This document shows, piece after piece, positions 7,700 through 15,134 of a stretch of 23,942 nt of DNA. This DNA comes from JAAYDF01 sp964511155 (GTDB taxonomy: Bacteria; Planctomycetota; Phycisphaerae; UBA1845; PWPN01). The notes below the pieces were generated by a model that ran no database searches, was not told where the DNA came from, and saw only the letters and a program-made list of their open reading frames with translations. The DNA lies in NCBI GenBank assembly GCA_964511155.1, contig CAZEEJ010000077.1, positions 1 through 23,942 on the forward strand, given 5' to 3'. Within the stretch, counting starts at the first letter, position 1; each line of letters begins with the position of its first letter. A program made the position numbers and the translations under genes.

Positions 7700-8587
7700 A
7701 TGCCGCCGTCCGCCAGCACGCCACCTCAGCGCGTCCCGCCGCCGAGTTCACGGTCCGCAGCGGCCGGCTGCACACAGACCGCGGTGGTGCCATCCGGAGC
7801 GGCCGTCGTCGCCCCCACTCTAACCAGAGACGCCTACGCCCTACAAGCCCAGCTCGACCACCTGGGCGAGCAGTTCGACCACCTCCGGGCCCAGCTTCGC
7901 CAGGCCCAGAAGCTCGCGACTCTCGGAACCACCGCGGCCATGATCGCCCACGAGCTGAACAACCTGCTGACCCCGGTGATGGCCTACGCCCGGGAGGCGT
8001 TGGACCGCGACGACGTCGGCCTGATGCGGCTGGCATTGGGCAAAACCCTTGAACGGGTCGCCGCCATCCGGGACATGGCCGACCGCGTGGTCGGGCTCGC
8101 CCGCCAACCGGACACGGTCGTCAGATCAGTCCCGCTGGGCCGCGTCGTCCAGGAGGCGCTGGCTTGCCTGGGTCGCGACCCGGCCAAGGACGGCATCGAG
8201 GTCCGGCTGCTCCTCGATCCCGAGCTGTGCGTCCGGGCCAACGAGAGTCAGCTCTTGCAGGTGCTGTTCAACCTGGTCACCAATGCCCGTCAGGCCATGC
8301 TCGGCCGTCGAGGGCGCCTGACCATCGAGGGTGAGCACGCCCCGGGCGGTCAGGTCCACCTCCACGTACGGGACACGGGCTGCGGCATCCCGGCCGAGCA
8401 TCTGGCCGACGTCTTCGATCCGTTCTTTTCCACCAAGCAGAACGCCGATCGGCCGGACCAGCGAGGTCTGGGGCTCGGCCTGGCGATTTGCCGCGACATC
8501 ATCGAGGAACTCGGCGGCCGCATCGACCTGGACAGCACCGTCGGCGAAGGCACTACCGTTACCCTGACCCTTCCGCAGGGCGAATGA
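7700..8587 (+). CDS. Soluble orphan sensor histidine kinase
   Basis: The product is 295 residues. A Pro/Ser/Ala-rich N-terminus (1-40) is followed by a short coiled coil (45-72). The HisKA H-box is MIAHELNNLLTPV (81-93) with phospho-acceptor His84. The HATPase domain has N-box NLVTNARQAM (191-200), G1 DTGCGIP (225-231), F-box FDPFFSTK (239-246) and G2 GLGLGLA (256-262). The HELNN form is that of NtrB-type kinases. There are no TM helices or recognisable sensor domain, so it is cytoplasmic and probably takes its input through a partner. No response regulator gene is adjacent. The ATG at 7700 has a strong GGAGGG at 7691-7696, three bases upstream. Confidence 0.9.
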   Translation: MPPSASTPPQRVPPPSSRSAAAGCTQTAVVPSGAAVVAPTLTRDAYALQAQLDHLGEQFDHLRAQLRQAQKLATLGTTAAMIAHELNNLLTPVMAYAREALDRDDVGLMRLALGKTLERVAAIRDMADRVVGLARQPDTVVRSVPLGRVVQEALACLGRDPAKDGIEVRLLLDPELCVRANESQLLQVLFNLVTNARQAMLGRRGRLTIEGEHAPGGQVHLHVRDTGCGIPAEHLADVFDPFFSTKQNADRPDQRGLGLGLAICRDIIEELGGRIDLDSTVGEGTTVTLTLPQGE

Positions 8588-8618
8588 GCCTCAGCGCGAT
8601 CCCTGCCCCCGCTCTCAC

Positions 8619-8638
8619 CCGGGGACTTGCGTCCCCGG
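8619..8638. terminator. Hairpin between convergent genes
   Basis: CCGGGGAC-TTGC-GTCCCCGG is a perfect 8-bp stem with a tetraloop, 31 bp after the kinase stop. It is followed by a TCAC/CTCA-rich run (8642-8677) that reaches into the ribulokinase stop. A short T-run (8679-8682) comes much later, so intrinsic termination is only a possibility. Confidence 0.5.
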
Positions 8639-8674
8639 CTCGCTCACCCCTCACCCCTCATCACTCAGCACTCA

Positions 8675-10369
8675 TCACTTTTCCCCCCCGATGCCGCGAG
8701 CCTGGTCGCGGATGGCCAGGAGGTCCTTCATCACGTGGTACAGCGACGCCTGGCAATCACGCGTGCCGAAGGCGTCGTACAGCGCACGGTAAAGGGTGAA
8801 GAGGCGGCCGTAGGTTTCCTCGCGTTTGAGATCGGGCTTGTAGACCTTGGTCTTGAGGCCGCACATGGCGTCCTGGGCCTGCTCGACGGAATCGTACCCG
8901 CCGGCGGCGGCACCGGCCACCACGGCGCCGAAGACGGCCGCGCCGAGTGCGCAGGTCTGGGCTGAGCGGCTGATCTTCATGGGTCGGCCGGTCACGTCCG
9001 CGTAGATCTGCATGACCAGCGGGCTCTTCTCGGCAATCCCGCCGCAGTTGATGACTTCGCGGACGGGCACGCCGTATTCCTCGAACCGTTCCATGATGAT
9101 GCGGGCGCCGAACGCACTGCCTTCGATCAGTGCCCGGTAGACTTCCGCCCGCGTGGTGTGCAGCGTTTGCCCGACCAGCAGCCCGGTGAGCCGCGGATCG
9201 ACCAACAGGCAGCGGTTGCCGTTGTTCCAGTCGAGGACCAGCAGGCCGCTCTCGCCGGGCTTGAGCTTGGCGGCCTCGGCGGCCAGCACGGCGTGGGCCT
9301 TGTCGCCCTTATCGAAGTGATTGACGAACCAGTTGAAGATGTCGCCCACCGCCAACTGCCCCGCTTCGAGTCCCAAACAGCCGGGCACGATCGAACCATC
9401 GACGATGCCGCACAACCCGGGGATGTCCGCCAGCGGCTCGGTATTCGGATGGATCATCATGTCGCAGGAGCTGGTGCCGAGGATCTTGACCAGCGAGCCG
9501 GGCTTGACGCCGGCCCCCACGGCCCCGAAGTGGGCATCAATCGCCCCGACCGCGACGGGCGTGCCCGCTGGGAGGCCCAGCTTGCTCGCCCACTCCGGGC
9601 ATAGCCCGCCCGCGGACTGGTCCGAAGGGACGGCCTGCTCGTAGGTTTTGTGCCGCCGGACAGCGCCGAGCCACGGGTCAATGCGATCGAGGAAGTCCGC
9701 CGCGGGCAGGGACCAGTCTGCGTGGTACATGGCCTTGTGGCCGGCCGCGCAGACGTTACGCTTCCACGCCGCTGGGTCCGGGTTGCCGGTCAGCACGGCG
9801 GGGATGTAGTCGGACTGCTCGACCCAACTGGCGGCGGCCTCCATCACCCGTGGGGCGACGCGCAGGCAATGCAACGCCTTGGACCAGAACCATTCGCTGC
9901 TGTACGTCCCACCGCACTTGGCCAGGTATTCCGGGTGCTCCCGCCGGGCGGCCTCGGTGAGCTCCTGGGCCTCGGCAAAGGCGGTGTGGTCCTTCCACAG
10001 CCAGGCGAGCGCGTTGAGGTCGTGGGCGAACTGCTTGTGCTGGGCCAGCGGCACACCCTGGGCGTCGACCGGCAGGGGGGTGCTGGCGGTGGCATCGACG
10101 CCGATGCCGATGATCCGCTCCGGCGAGAAGCCCTTGACCTTCGCCGCCGCCCGCAATGCCGCCCGCGTGCACTTGGCCGCCGCGGCCAGCCAGTCGGCCG
10201 GGTTCTGCCTGGCGACGTTGGGGTCTTTGCGGTCCAGGATGATGCCCGCCTCGCCGCTCGGATAGCCCGCCACCGCCGTGGCCACCTCCGCACCCGTCCG
10301 CGGATCGACGATCAGCGCCCGGGCCGAGTTCGTTCCGAAATCCAGTCCCAGCACGTAAGCCTTGGCCAT
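8675..10369 (-). CDS. araB: L-ribulokinase
   Basis: The product is 564 residues, the usual AraB length. It phosphorylates L-ribulose to L-ribulose 5-phosphate with ATP in arabinose catabolism. FGGY-kinase features are the N-terminal phosphate loop GLDFGTNSARALIVD (8-22), the AraB-specific GVDATASTPLPVD (90-102), WKDHTA (125-130), GGTYSSEWFWSKALH (153-167), the catalytic Asp278 in GAIDAHFGAVGAG (275-287), GTSSCDM (298-304) and the C-terminal GSAFGARIIMERFEEYG (417-433). Recalled E. coli AraB aligns throughout. The ATG at 10369 is preceded by GAGGAGCAGGATC. It lies 42 bp downstream of the M24-like gene on the same strand, so the two are probably one transcript. No araA or araD is in view. Confidence 0.95.
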   Translation of the reverse strand: MAKAYVLGLDFGTNSARALIVDPRTGAEVATAVAGYPSGEAGIILDRKDPNVARQNPADWLAAAAKCTRAALRAAAKVKGFSPERIIGIGVDATASTPLPVDAQGVPLAQHKQFAHDLNALAWLWKDHTAFAEAQELTEAARREHPEYLAKCGGTYSSEWFWSKALHCLRVAPRVMEAAASWVEQSDYIPAVLTGNPDPAAWKRNVCAAGHKAMYHADWSLPAADFLDRIDPWLGAVRRHKTYEQAVPSDQSAGGLCPEWASKLGLPAGTPVAVGAIDAHFGAVGAGVKPGSLVKILGTSSCDMMIHPNTEPLADIPGLCGIVDGSIVPGCLGLEAGQLAVGDIFNWFVNHFDKGDKAHAVLAAEAAKLKPGESGLLVLDWNNGNRCLLVDPRLTGLLVGQTLHTTRAEVYRALIEGSAFGARIIMERFEEYGVPVREVINCGGIAEKSPLVMQIYADVTGRPMKISRSAQTCALGAAVFGAVVAGAAAGGYDSVEQAQDAMCGLKTKVYKPDLKREETYGRLFTLYRALYDAFGTRDCQASLYHVMKDLLAIRDQARGIGGEK

Positions 10370-10411
10370 GATCCTGCTCCTCACTGGCGTGCACGGGCTC
10401 GCATCGCCCGC

Positions 10412-11530
10412 TCACAGGCACAGAATGTTGCAGCGGTCCCAGTTGCGGCCGCCGCCGGCGTACGACGTGACCGGCCACTGACCGGCAGCCGTCAAGATCT
10501 CGTTGGCGTTCGGTCCCACCAGGATCGTGTCTTCGCTCTTGGTGCCGGCGATCGACGGGTTCCAGGCAAACGCCTGGTTGGGCAGCACCTTGACCGTGTT
10601 GCCCGGTGACGCCTTGGCATCGCGGGCCGTGTAACCCGTGGGTCCGCCCTGGTGGTGATGCTGCCACTCGTCGGGATAACCGCTGTCGGCATACACCTTG
10701 CGGGCGATGTCGAAGAGTTCGCCCAGCGTCCGGCCAGGCCGGGTCTGTCCGATCATCACCGCGTCGATGTTGCACACCGCCTCGTGCCGCCGTCGCAGGT
10801 CGCTGGAGATCGGCCCGAAACAGAACACCCGCGAGCACGAGGCGATCAGCCCGCCGCGTTCACCGCCGAGGACGGCCATGCCGTGCTTGGCGAACCGCGT
10901 CGCCGTCGGAATGGGGTGGCGGTACTGGCAGGCCCGCTCGTCGGCGGCAATGAGCAGCACCGGTGCACGGATCTCGCGCTCCAGTAGCTCGGCCGACAGC
11001 CGGGCCGCCAACTGGAACTCGCTCATGCCCCGCCTGACCTGTCGGCACACCTGCTCCAGAACGCCGGCGGTATCCCGGGCCAGCGCCCGCAGCCGCCGGG
11101 TTTCCGGTTCAGTCAACGACCAGCGGAGCCGATCGAAATCCGATTTCAGGACGGCGACTGTGTCCGGCAGCCCGGCGACCCGACCGTCACACGCCGCCCG
11201 TAGCGACCCGAGCACCTCCCGCCACACGGGGGCGGCGGCAGCTCCATCGTGCCAGATGTACGACCGCACCTCGATCCCCAGCCCGTTCAGCTCCTCGCCG
11301 ACCATTCGCGGGGCCTCGATCGCGTTGGTCACCGCGACCACCCGCTCACGCATCACCACCAGCGAGACCGCCCCCGCCTCGGTGCCGAGATTCACGTGGT
11401 TCAGCCCGCCGCCGGTAAACCACGCGAAATTCGCCCGCCGGGTCAGCACGACGGCATCGAGATCGTGCTCGTCGAGATACGCGGTCACCCGGTCGTGTTT
11501 GAGTCGGCACTCGTCGGCATCGGCTGGCAT
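10412..11530 (-). CDS. M24-fold (creatinase/aminopeptidase P-like) protein lacking most metal ligands
   Basis: The product is 372 residues. It has an N-terminal creatinase-type domain (~1-135, with NFAWFTGGGLNHVN at 34-47) and a C-terminal pita-bread domain (~140-350). Classical M24 peptidases bind two metals through Asp, Asp, His, Glu, Glu. By eye the equivalents here are Val220, Ser231, His293 (HHHQGGPTGY), Asn324 (FAWNPSI for TIEPGI) and Glu333 (KSEDTILV). Three of five ligands are thus replaced, so metallopeptidase activity is doubtful; a creatinase-like metal-free hydrolase or a binding role is possible. The motif NQAFAWNPSI.GTKSEDTI is one I recognise from a distinct subgroup of M24 proteins. 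The ATG at 11530 has GAGGTGAG upstream. A TAGAAT word at 11577-11572 (minus strand) may be its -10. Confidence 0.8.
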   Translation of the reverse strand: MPADADECRLKHDRVTAYLDEHDLDAVVLTRRANFAWFTGGGLNHVNLGTEAGAVSLVVMRERVVAVTNAIEAPRMVGEELNGLGIEVRSYIWHDGAAAAPVWREVLGSLRAACDGRVAGLPDTVAVLKSDFDRLRWSLTEPETRRLRALARDTAGVLEQVCRQVRRGMSEFQLAARLSAELLEREIRAPVLLIAADERACQYRHPIPTATRFAKHGMAVLGGERGGLIASCSRVFCFGPISSDLRRRHEAVCNIDAVMIGQTRPGRTLGELFDIARKVYADSGYPDEWQHHHQGGPTGYTARDAKASPGNTVKVLPNQAFAWNPSIAGTKSEDTILVGPNANEILTAAGQWPVTSYAGGGRNWDRCNILCL

Positions 11531-11678
11531 AATACGGCTCACCTCCCGGTCGCAATGGTCCTTGGGTGGAGATTCTACCGCGGCGGCCGTGATCTGACAC
11601 CTCGCCCGCACTTGCATCCGGGGACTTACCCGCCTAAACCTGTGGAGCAGGCACAGCCCCTGCGGAGGTACGTCGTAG

Positions 11679-11737
11679 CGGTCGCCCCCTGTGGCGACCG
11701 GATTCTACAGCACATCCGGCGGCCACAGGGGGTCGCC
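11679..11737. repeat. Nested palindrome upstream of the lipoprotein gene
   Basis: CGGTCGCC-CCCTGT-GGCGACCG (11679-11700) is a perfect 8-bp hairpin. The 24-base segment at 11680-11703 is also complementary at 19 of 24 positions to 11714-11737, so two alternative folds exist. It is in the divergent gap (11531-11925) just before repeat copy B. Confidence 0.7.
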
Positions 11738-11754
11738 GATACGGGACAATGTAT

Positions 11755-11894
11755 CGCCGGGTGGCCCATCCTTGCGTAGCAAGGGTGGGCTCGCGATGAT
11801 CGAACGCGTGGGAAACTTTGCTCGACCAGGCGACCTTCCCGCATCCGAATCATCGTCCGCCCACCCATCGCGTCGCGATGGATGCGCGACCCGC
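11755..11894. repeat. 140-bp double-hairpin (REPIN-like) element, copy B
   Basis: This is an inverted-orientation relative of 3033-3172, about 85% identical by eye, with both terminal hairpins kept. The spacer is more divergent than the hairpins. It ends 31 bp before the lipoprotein start, so it lies in or near that gene's promoter and leader. The reading frame of the lipoprotein continues upstream into this element, but that extension is repeat sequence. Confidence 0.85.
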
Positions 11895-11925
11895 TGCTGC
11901 CCCCGTTGTTCAGGAGCAACAGACC

Positions 11926-12633
11926 ATGAAACGATGGCCCACGACCGTAGCCGTATGCATTCTGGCAATGATCGCCGTCGGCTGCCGCGAGGAATCCGAG
12001 CCGACCGAGCACCAACCCCGTGGGGGGCCGATCCTCACCCCCACGACCCAGCCGGCCGCGGGCTCCCAGCAGCCCGGCGACACAGGCACGCCACCGTTGC
12101 CGCCGGGCCACCCGGCCTTGCCACCGACCCACCCGCCGATCGGGCCGGCCACGGCGGAGGACCAGGTCCAGCTTGTCTTTGACGCGCCCGACGCCTGGGT
12201 CGAGCGCCCGGCTCGCACCATGACCCTGAAGATCTACGCCCTGCCCAAGGTCGAGGGCGATCCGGAGGACGCGGACTTGGCCGTCTCGACGCTCGGCCCG
12301 CGGCGCGTTCCCCTGGCCGCCAACGTCGGCCGCTGGTGCCAGCAGTTCGACTTGGCCGACGGCAAGACCTGCGAGGACTTCGGGCCGCCGGTCACCCTCG
12401 AAAACACCAAGTACCCCACGGTCCTCGTCGAATTGGCCGGCACTTACAAGGGCGGCAGCATGTTCGGACCGCCGGAGCCGCCCAAGCCTGACTTCCGGAT
12501 GATTGCGGCCGAAATCACCACCCCGACCGAACAGTGGTACCTCAAACTCGTCGGCCCCCAACGCACCGTCGAACATTGGCGGGAGGCGTTTGTCCAGTAT
12601 GTACGCAGCGCACGAACGGGCAACGACGAGTAG
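11926..12633 (+). CDS. Secreted lipoprotein of unknown function
   Basis: The product is 235 residues. The lipoprotein signal is MKRWPTTVAVCILAMIAVGC, with lipobox AVGC and lipidated Cys20. A Pro/Thr/Gly-rich linker (~25-85) comes next, then a globular domain (~88-230) with alternating strands (VQLVFDAPDAWVE, AAEITTPTEQWYLKLVGP). The domain ends in a helix TVEHWREAFVQYVRSA. The strand pattern and the phrase WYLKLVGPQRTVEHWREAFVQYV recall small-molecule- or membrane-associated lipoproteins, but I recognise no family. The ATG at 11926 has AGGAG at 11912-11916. The gene ends in three consecutive in-frame stops, TAG TGA TAA (12631-12639). Confidence 0.8.
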   Translation: MKRWPTTVAVCILAMIAVGCREESEPTEHQPRGGPILTPTTQPAAGSQQPGDTGTPPLPPGHPALPPTHPPIGPATAEDQVQLVFDAPDAWVERPARTMTLKIYALPKVEGDPEDADLAVSTLGPRRVPLAANVGRWCQQFDLADGKTCEDFGPPVTLENTKYPTVLVELAGTYKGGSMFGPPEPPKPDFRMIAAEITTPTEQWYLKLVGPQRTVEHWREAFVQYVRSARTGNDE

Positions 12634-12654
12634 TGATAACGCGTGCGAGAAGGT

Positions 12655-12749
12655 CAAGCAGAGCCGCGACCGGCAAGCAGAGCTGCGACCGTCAAGCAGA
12701 GCCGCGACCGTCAAGCAGAGCCGCGACCGTCAAGCAGAGCCGCGACCGT
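12655..12749 (+). repeat. 19-bp tandem array, 5 units of CAAGCAGAGCCGCGACCGT
   Basis: Five units start at 12655, 12674, 12693, 12712 and 12731. Unit 1 ends CGG instead of CGT, and unit 2 has CTG for CCG; the other three are identical. The fifth unit is at the same time the left arm of the hairpin at 12735-12803. This suggests the array grew by duplication of a hairpin arm. Confidence 0.95.
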
Positions 12750-12803
12750 AAGGGAGCGGTTCTTGCGACGGAGAAGAACCACTCCCTTACGGTCGCGGCT
12801 CTG
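12735..12803. repeat. Long hairpin related to the 81-bp repeats
   Basis: Arms of 22 bases at 12735-12756 and 12782-12803 are perfectly complementary (outer CAGAGCCGCGACCG, inner TAAGGGAG). A further imperfect stem and a short loop lie inside. The core CGTAAGGGAGCGG matches the arms of the 81-bp elements at 14968 and 23741. It sits 49 bp before the beta-helix gene, so it would be in its leader. Confidence 0.9.
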
Positions 12804-12851
12804 TTAGGGGAACCGCTTCCTGACGGGCGCCGCTCTGCTGGAGAAACCGCG

Positions 12852-14912
12852 ATGCAAAACACCCGGGTTGCCGTGATGGCCATGCTACTCACTCTGCCTT
12901 CGGTGACGTATGCGCTGGACTTGTACGTCGCCCCGAACGGCAACGACGCCTGGAGCGGGCGGTTCCCCGAGCCGCGGCCGGCCGGTGACGACGGACCACT
13001 GGCGACGCTGGCCGGGGCTCGCGACCGCTTGCGCGAGATCAAGGGGCGGAGCGGCGCCATGACTCCGGGCCCGCTCACCGTTCACCTGCGGGGCGGCATG
13101 TACACGCTGACCGAGACGTTCGAGCTGAGTCCCTCCGACAGCGGAACGGAAAGCCACCCCGTGATCTTCCGCGCGTACCGCGACGAGCAGGTGCGGGTCA
13201 TCGGCGGGCAACCCATCGACCGCTTCGTCCCCGTGACCGCCCCGGGCATCCTTGCCCGGCTGGACGAATCCGCCCGCGGCAAGGTCGTGCAGGCGGACCT
13301 CAAGGCCCAAGGTATCAGCGACTTTGGCGACCCCGTGGCCGCGGGCAAACGACTGGAGCTGTTCTTCCAGGACCGCCCGATGAACCTCGCCCGCTGGCCC
13401 AACGAGGGCTTCGCCACCATCGCTGACGTGATCGGCGGCGAGACCTTCACCTCGCACGGTCGCCCGGGCGACAAGATCGGTAAGTTCACCTACGAGGGCG
13501 ACCGGCCCGGCCGCTGGAAGGATGAGTCCGACATTCGGCTGCTGGGCTACTGGTTCTGGGATTGGGCCGACGCCTACCAGACGGTGGAATCCATCGACAC
13601 CGAGAACCACGTCATCAGCCTCAAGGCCCCGTACCACCACTACGGGTACCGCAAGGGGGCGCGCTTCTACGCGATCAACCTGCTTGCCGAGCTGGATGCA
13701 CCCGGTGAATGGTACCTCGATCGGACCACGGGCATCCTGTATTTCTGGCCGCCCGCGGACATCGGCTCGGCTACCGCCTTCGTCTCCATGATCGACACCA
13801 TCGTGGCTCTCAAGGAAGTGTCGCACGTTACCCTGCGGGGCCTGCACCTGGAGTTCAATCGCGGTACCGCCGTCGTCATCACCGGTGGGGCGAACAACCT
13901 CGTCGCCGCCTGCACGCTCCGCAACATCGGCGGCCGGGCGGTCACCATCACCGGCGGCACGGCCAATGGCGTCGTCGGCTGCGACATCCAAGACACCGGC
14001 GACGGCGGCATCATCCTGTCCGGCGGTGACCGGGCCACCCTCACCCCCGCCGGCCACTACGCGATCAACAACCACATCCAGCGTTACAGCCGCACCAGCA
14101 AGACCTACCGCACCGGCGTCAGTACCGACGGCGTCGGCAACCGCATCGCCCACAACCTCATCCACGACGCCCCCCACATGGCCATCGGCCTCAACGGCAA
14201 CGAGCACGTCATCGAATTCAACGAGGTCCACACCGTCTGTATGGACACCGACGACGCCGGGGCTTTTTACATGGGCCGCGACTGGACCTGGCGGGGCAAC
14301 GTCATCCGCCACAACTACTTCCACCACGTTGGCAGCTTCTCCGGCCACGTTGGCGTCCAGGCGATCTACCTCGACGACTGGGCCAGCGGCGCGACCGTCT
14401 ACGGCAACGTCTGCTATAAGGCCGGCCGGGCCGTCCTCATCGGCGGCGGACGCAACGTCACCGTCGAGAACAACGTCTTCGTGGACTGTACCCCCGCCGT
14501 GCACGTCGATTCGCGCGGGCTGGGCTGGGCCAAAACCTACTTCGATGGCACCACCAACACGCTGACCGAGCGTCTCAACGCCATGCCGTACAAGGAGCCG
14601 CCCTGGAGCACCCGCTACCCGGAACTGCTCACCCTGTACGACGATGAGCCCGCCGTGGCCAAGTACAACGTGATCGCCCGCAACATCTGCGTCGGCGGGC
14701 GCTGGCTCGACCTGCACGATGGACTCAACGACACCATCGTTACCGTCAAGGACAACCTCGTGGACACCGATCCGCACTTCGTGGACGCCGCCGCCGGCAA
14801 CTTCGATCTCCGTGACGATTCGCCCGCGTTCGGCCTCGGCTTCAAACGGATCCCTGTCGACAAAATCGGCCTCTATCGCGACGACCTCCGCGCCTCCTGG
14901 CCGCCCCGCTGA
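12852..14912 (+). CDS. Secreted right-handed parallel beta-helix protein (carbohydrate-active type)
   Basis: The product is 686 residues. It has a Sec signal MQNTRVAVMAMLLTLPSVTYA with cleavage likely before LDLYV. The N-terminal module reads LYVAPNGNDAWSG ... GPLATLAGARDRLRE ... LTVHLRGGMYTLTETFELSPSDSGT, the common opening of bacterial beta-helix glycoside hydrolases, including GH141-like proteins. The second half (~320-600) is a run of short beta-helix coils with repeated N-rich turns (NNLVAACTLRNIGG, NGVVGCDIQDTGDGG, HNLIHDAPHMAIGL). Acidic residues in VCMDTDDAGAFYMGRDWTWRG are candidates for catalysis. The polysaccharide substrate is unknown. The ATG at 12852 has GGAG nine bases upstream. 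The frame stays open upstream through the tandem repeats, which I exclude. Confidence 0.85.
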   Translation: MQNTRVAVMAMLLTLPSVTYALDLYVAPNGNDAWSGRFPEPRPAGDDGPLATLAGARDRLREIKGRSGAMTPGPLTVHLRGGMYTLTETFELSPSDSGTESHPVIFRAYRDEQVRVIGGQPIDRFVPVTAPGILARLDESARGKVVQADLKAQGISDFGDPVAAGKRLELFFQDRPMNLARWPNEGFATIADVIGGETFTSHGRPGDKIGKFTYEGDRPGRWKDESDIRLLGYWFWDWADAYQTVESIDTENHVISLKAPYHHYGYRKGARFYAINLLAELDAPGEWYLDRTTGILYFWPPADIGSATAFVSMIDTIVALKEVSHVTLRGLHLEFNRGTAVVITGGANNLVAACTLRNIGGRAVTITGGTANGVVGCDIQDTGDGGIILSGGDRATLTPAGHYAINNHIQRYSRTSKTYRTGVSTDGVGNRIAHNLIHDAPHMAIGLNGNEHVIEFNEVHTVCMDTDDAGAFYMGRDWTWRGNVIRHNYFHHVGSFSGHVGVQAIYLDDWASGATVYGNVCYKAGRAVLIGGGRNVTVENNVFVDCTPAVHVDSRGLGWAKTYFDGTTNTLTERLNAMPYKEPPWSTRYPELLTLYDDEPAVAKYNVIARNICVGGRWLDLHDGLNDTIVTVKDNLVDTDPHFVDAAAGNFDLRDDSPAFGLGFKRIPVDKIGLYRDDLRASWPPR

Positions 14913-14915
14913 CGC

Positions 14916-14931
14916 CTGGGGGCCGTGACAG
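14916..14931 (-). repeat. Partial CTGTCACGGGCCCGC-type word
   Basis: GGGGGCCGTGACAG starts just after the beta-helix stop codon. It is the complement of the word seen at 3218-3234 with changes at the GGGCCC end. A better copy is at 23688-23702, also just after a stop codon and also followed ~40 bp later by an 81-bp repeat. Confidence 0.45.
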
Positions 14932-14967
14932 CTCCGGCAGCGGTTGACCCGGGCAGAGCAGCGTCAT

Positions 14968-15048
14968 CCGTACCGCGCCCGTAAGGAAGCGGACCTCGTG
15001 TGCGTGGCGTTCTCGCGCAAAGTCCGCTCCCTTACGGTCGCGGTACGG
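14968..15048. repeat. 81-bp hairpin element, copy 1
   Basis: The perfect 10-bp terminal inverted repeat is CCGTACCGCG / CGCGGTACGG. The inner arms (CGTAAGGAAGCGGAC / GTCCGCTCCCTTACG) also pair with one mismatch, giving a ~27-bp stem with a ~27-base loop. It matches 23741-23821 at 77 of 81 positions. There is no coding capacity. Confidence 0.92.
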
Positions 15049-15099
15049 AGCTTTCCTGACCAATTGAAACCCGATCACCTGAACCGTGGCCCCATCGCC

Positions 15100-15128
15100 T
15101 TGTCGGCATCTCGGCGTACCAGTACACT
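15100..15128 (+). promoter_or_regulatory. Candidate sigma-70-type promoter for the coiled-coil gene
   Basis: TTGTCG (15100-15105) and TACACT (15123-15128) have a 17-bp spacer, with four of six consensus matches each. The expected transcription start is at about 15134-15136, exactly at the GTG start codon (15135). No Shine-Dalgarno sequence is present upstream. Together this suggests a leaderless mRNA. Confidence 0.4.
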
Positions 15129-15134
15129 CATGTC

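Noticed and set aside
12885..14777. 630-residue open frame on the minus strand
   Set aside because: Its Val/Asp/Gly/Ala-rich translation is the shadow of the beta-helix gene in high-GC DNA; no domain and no ribosome site.
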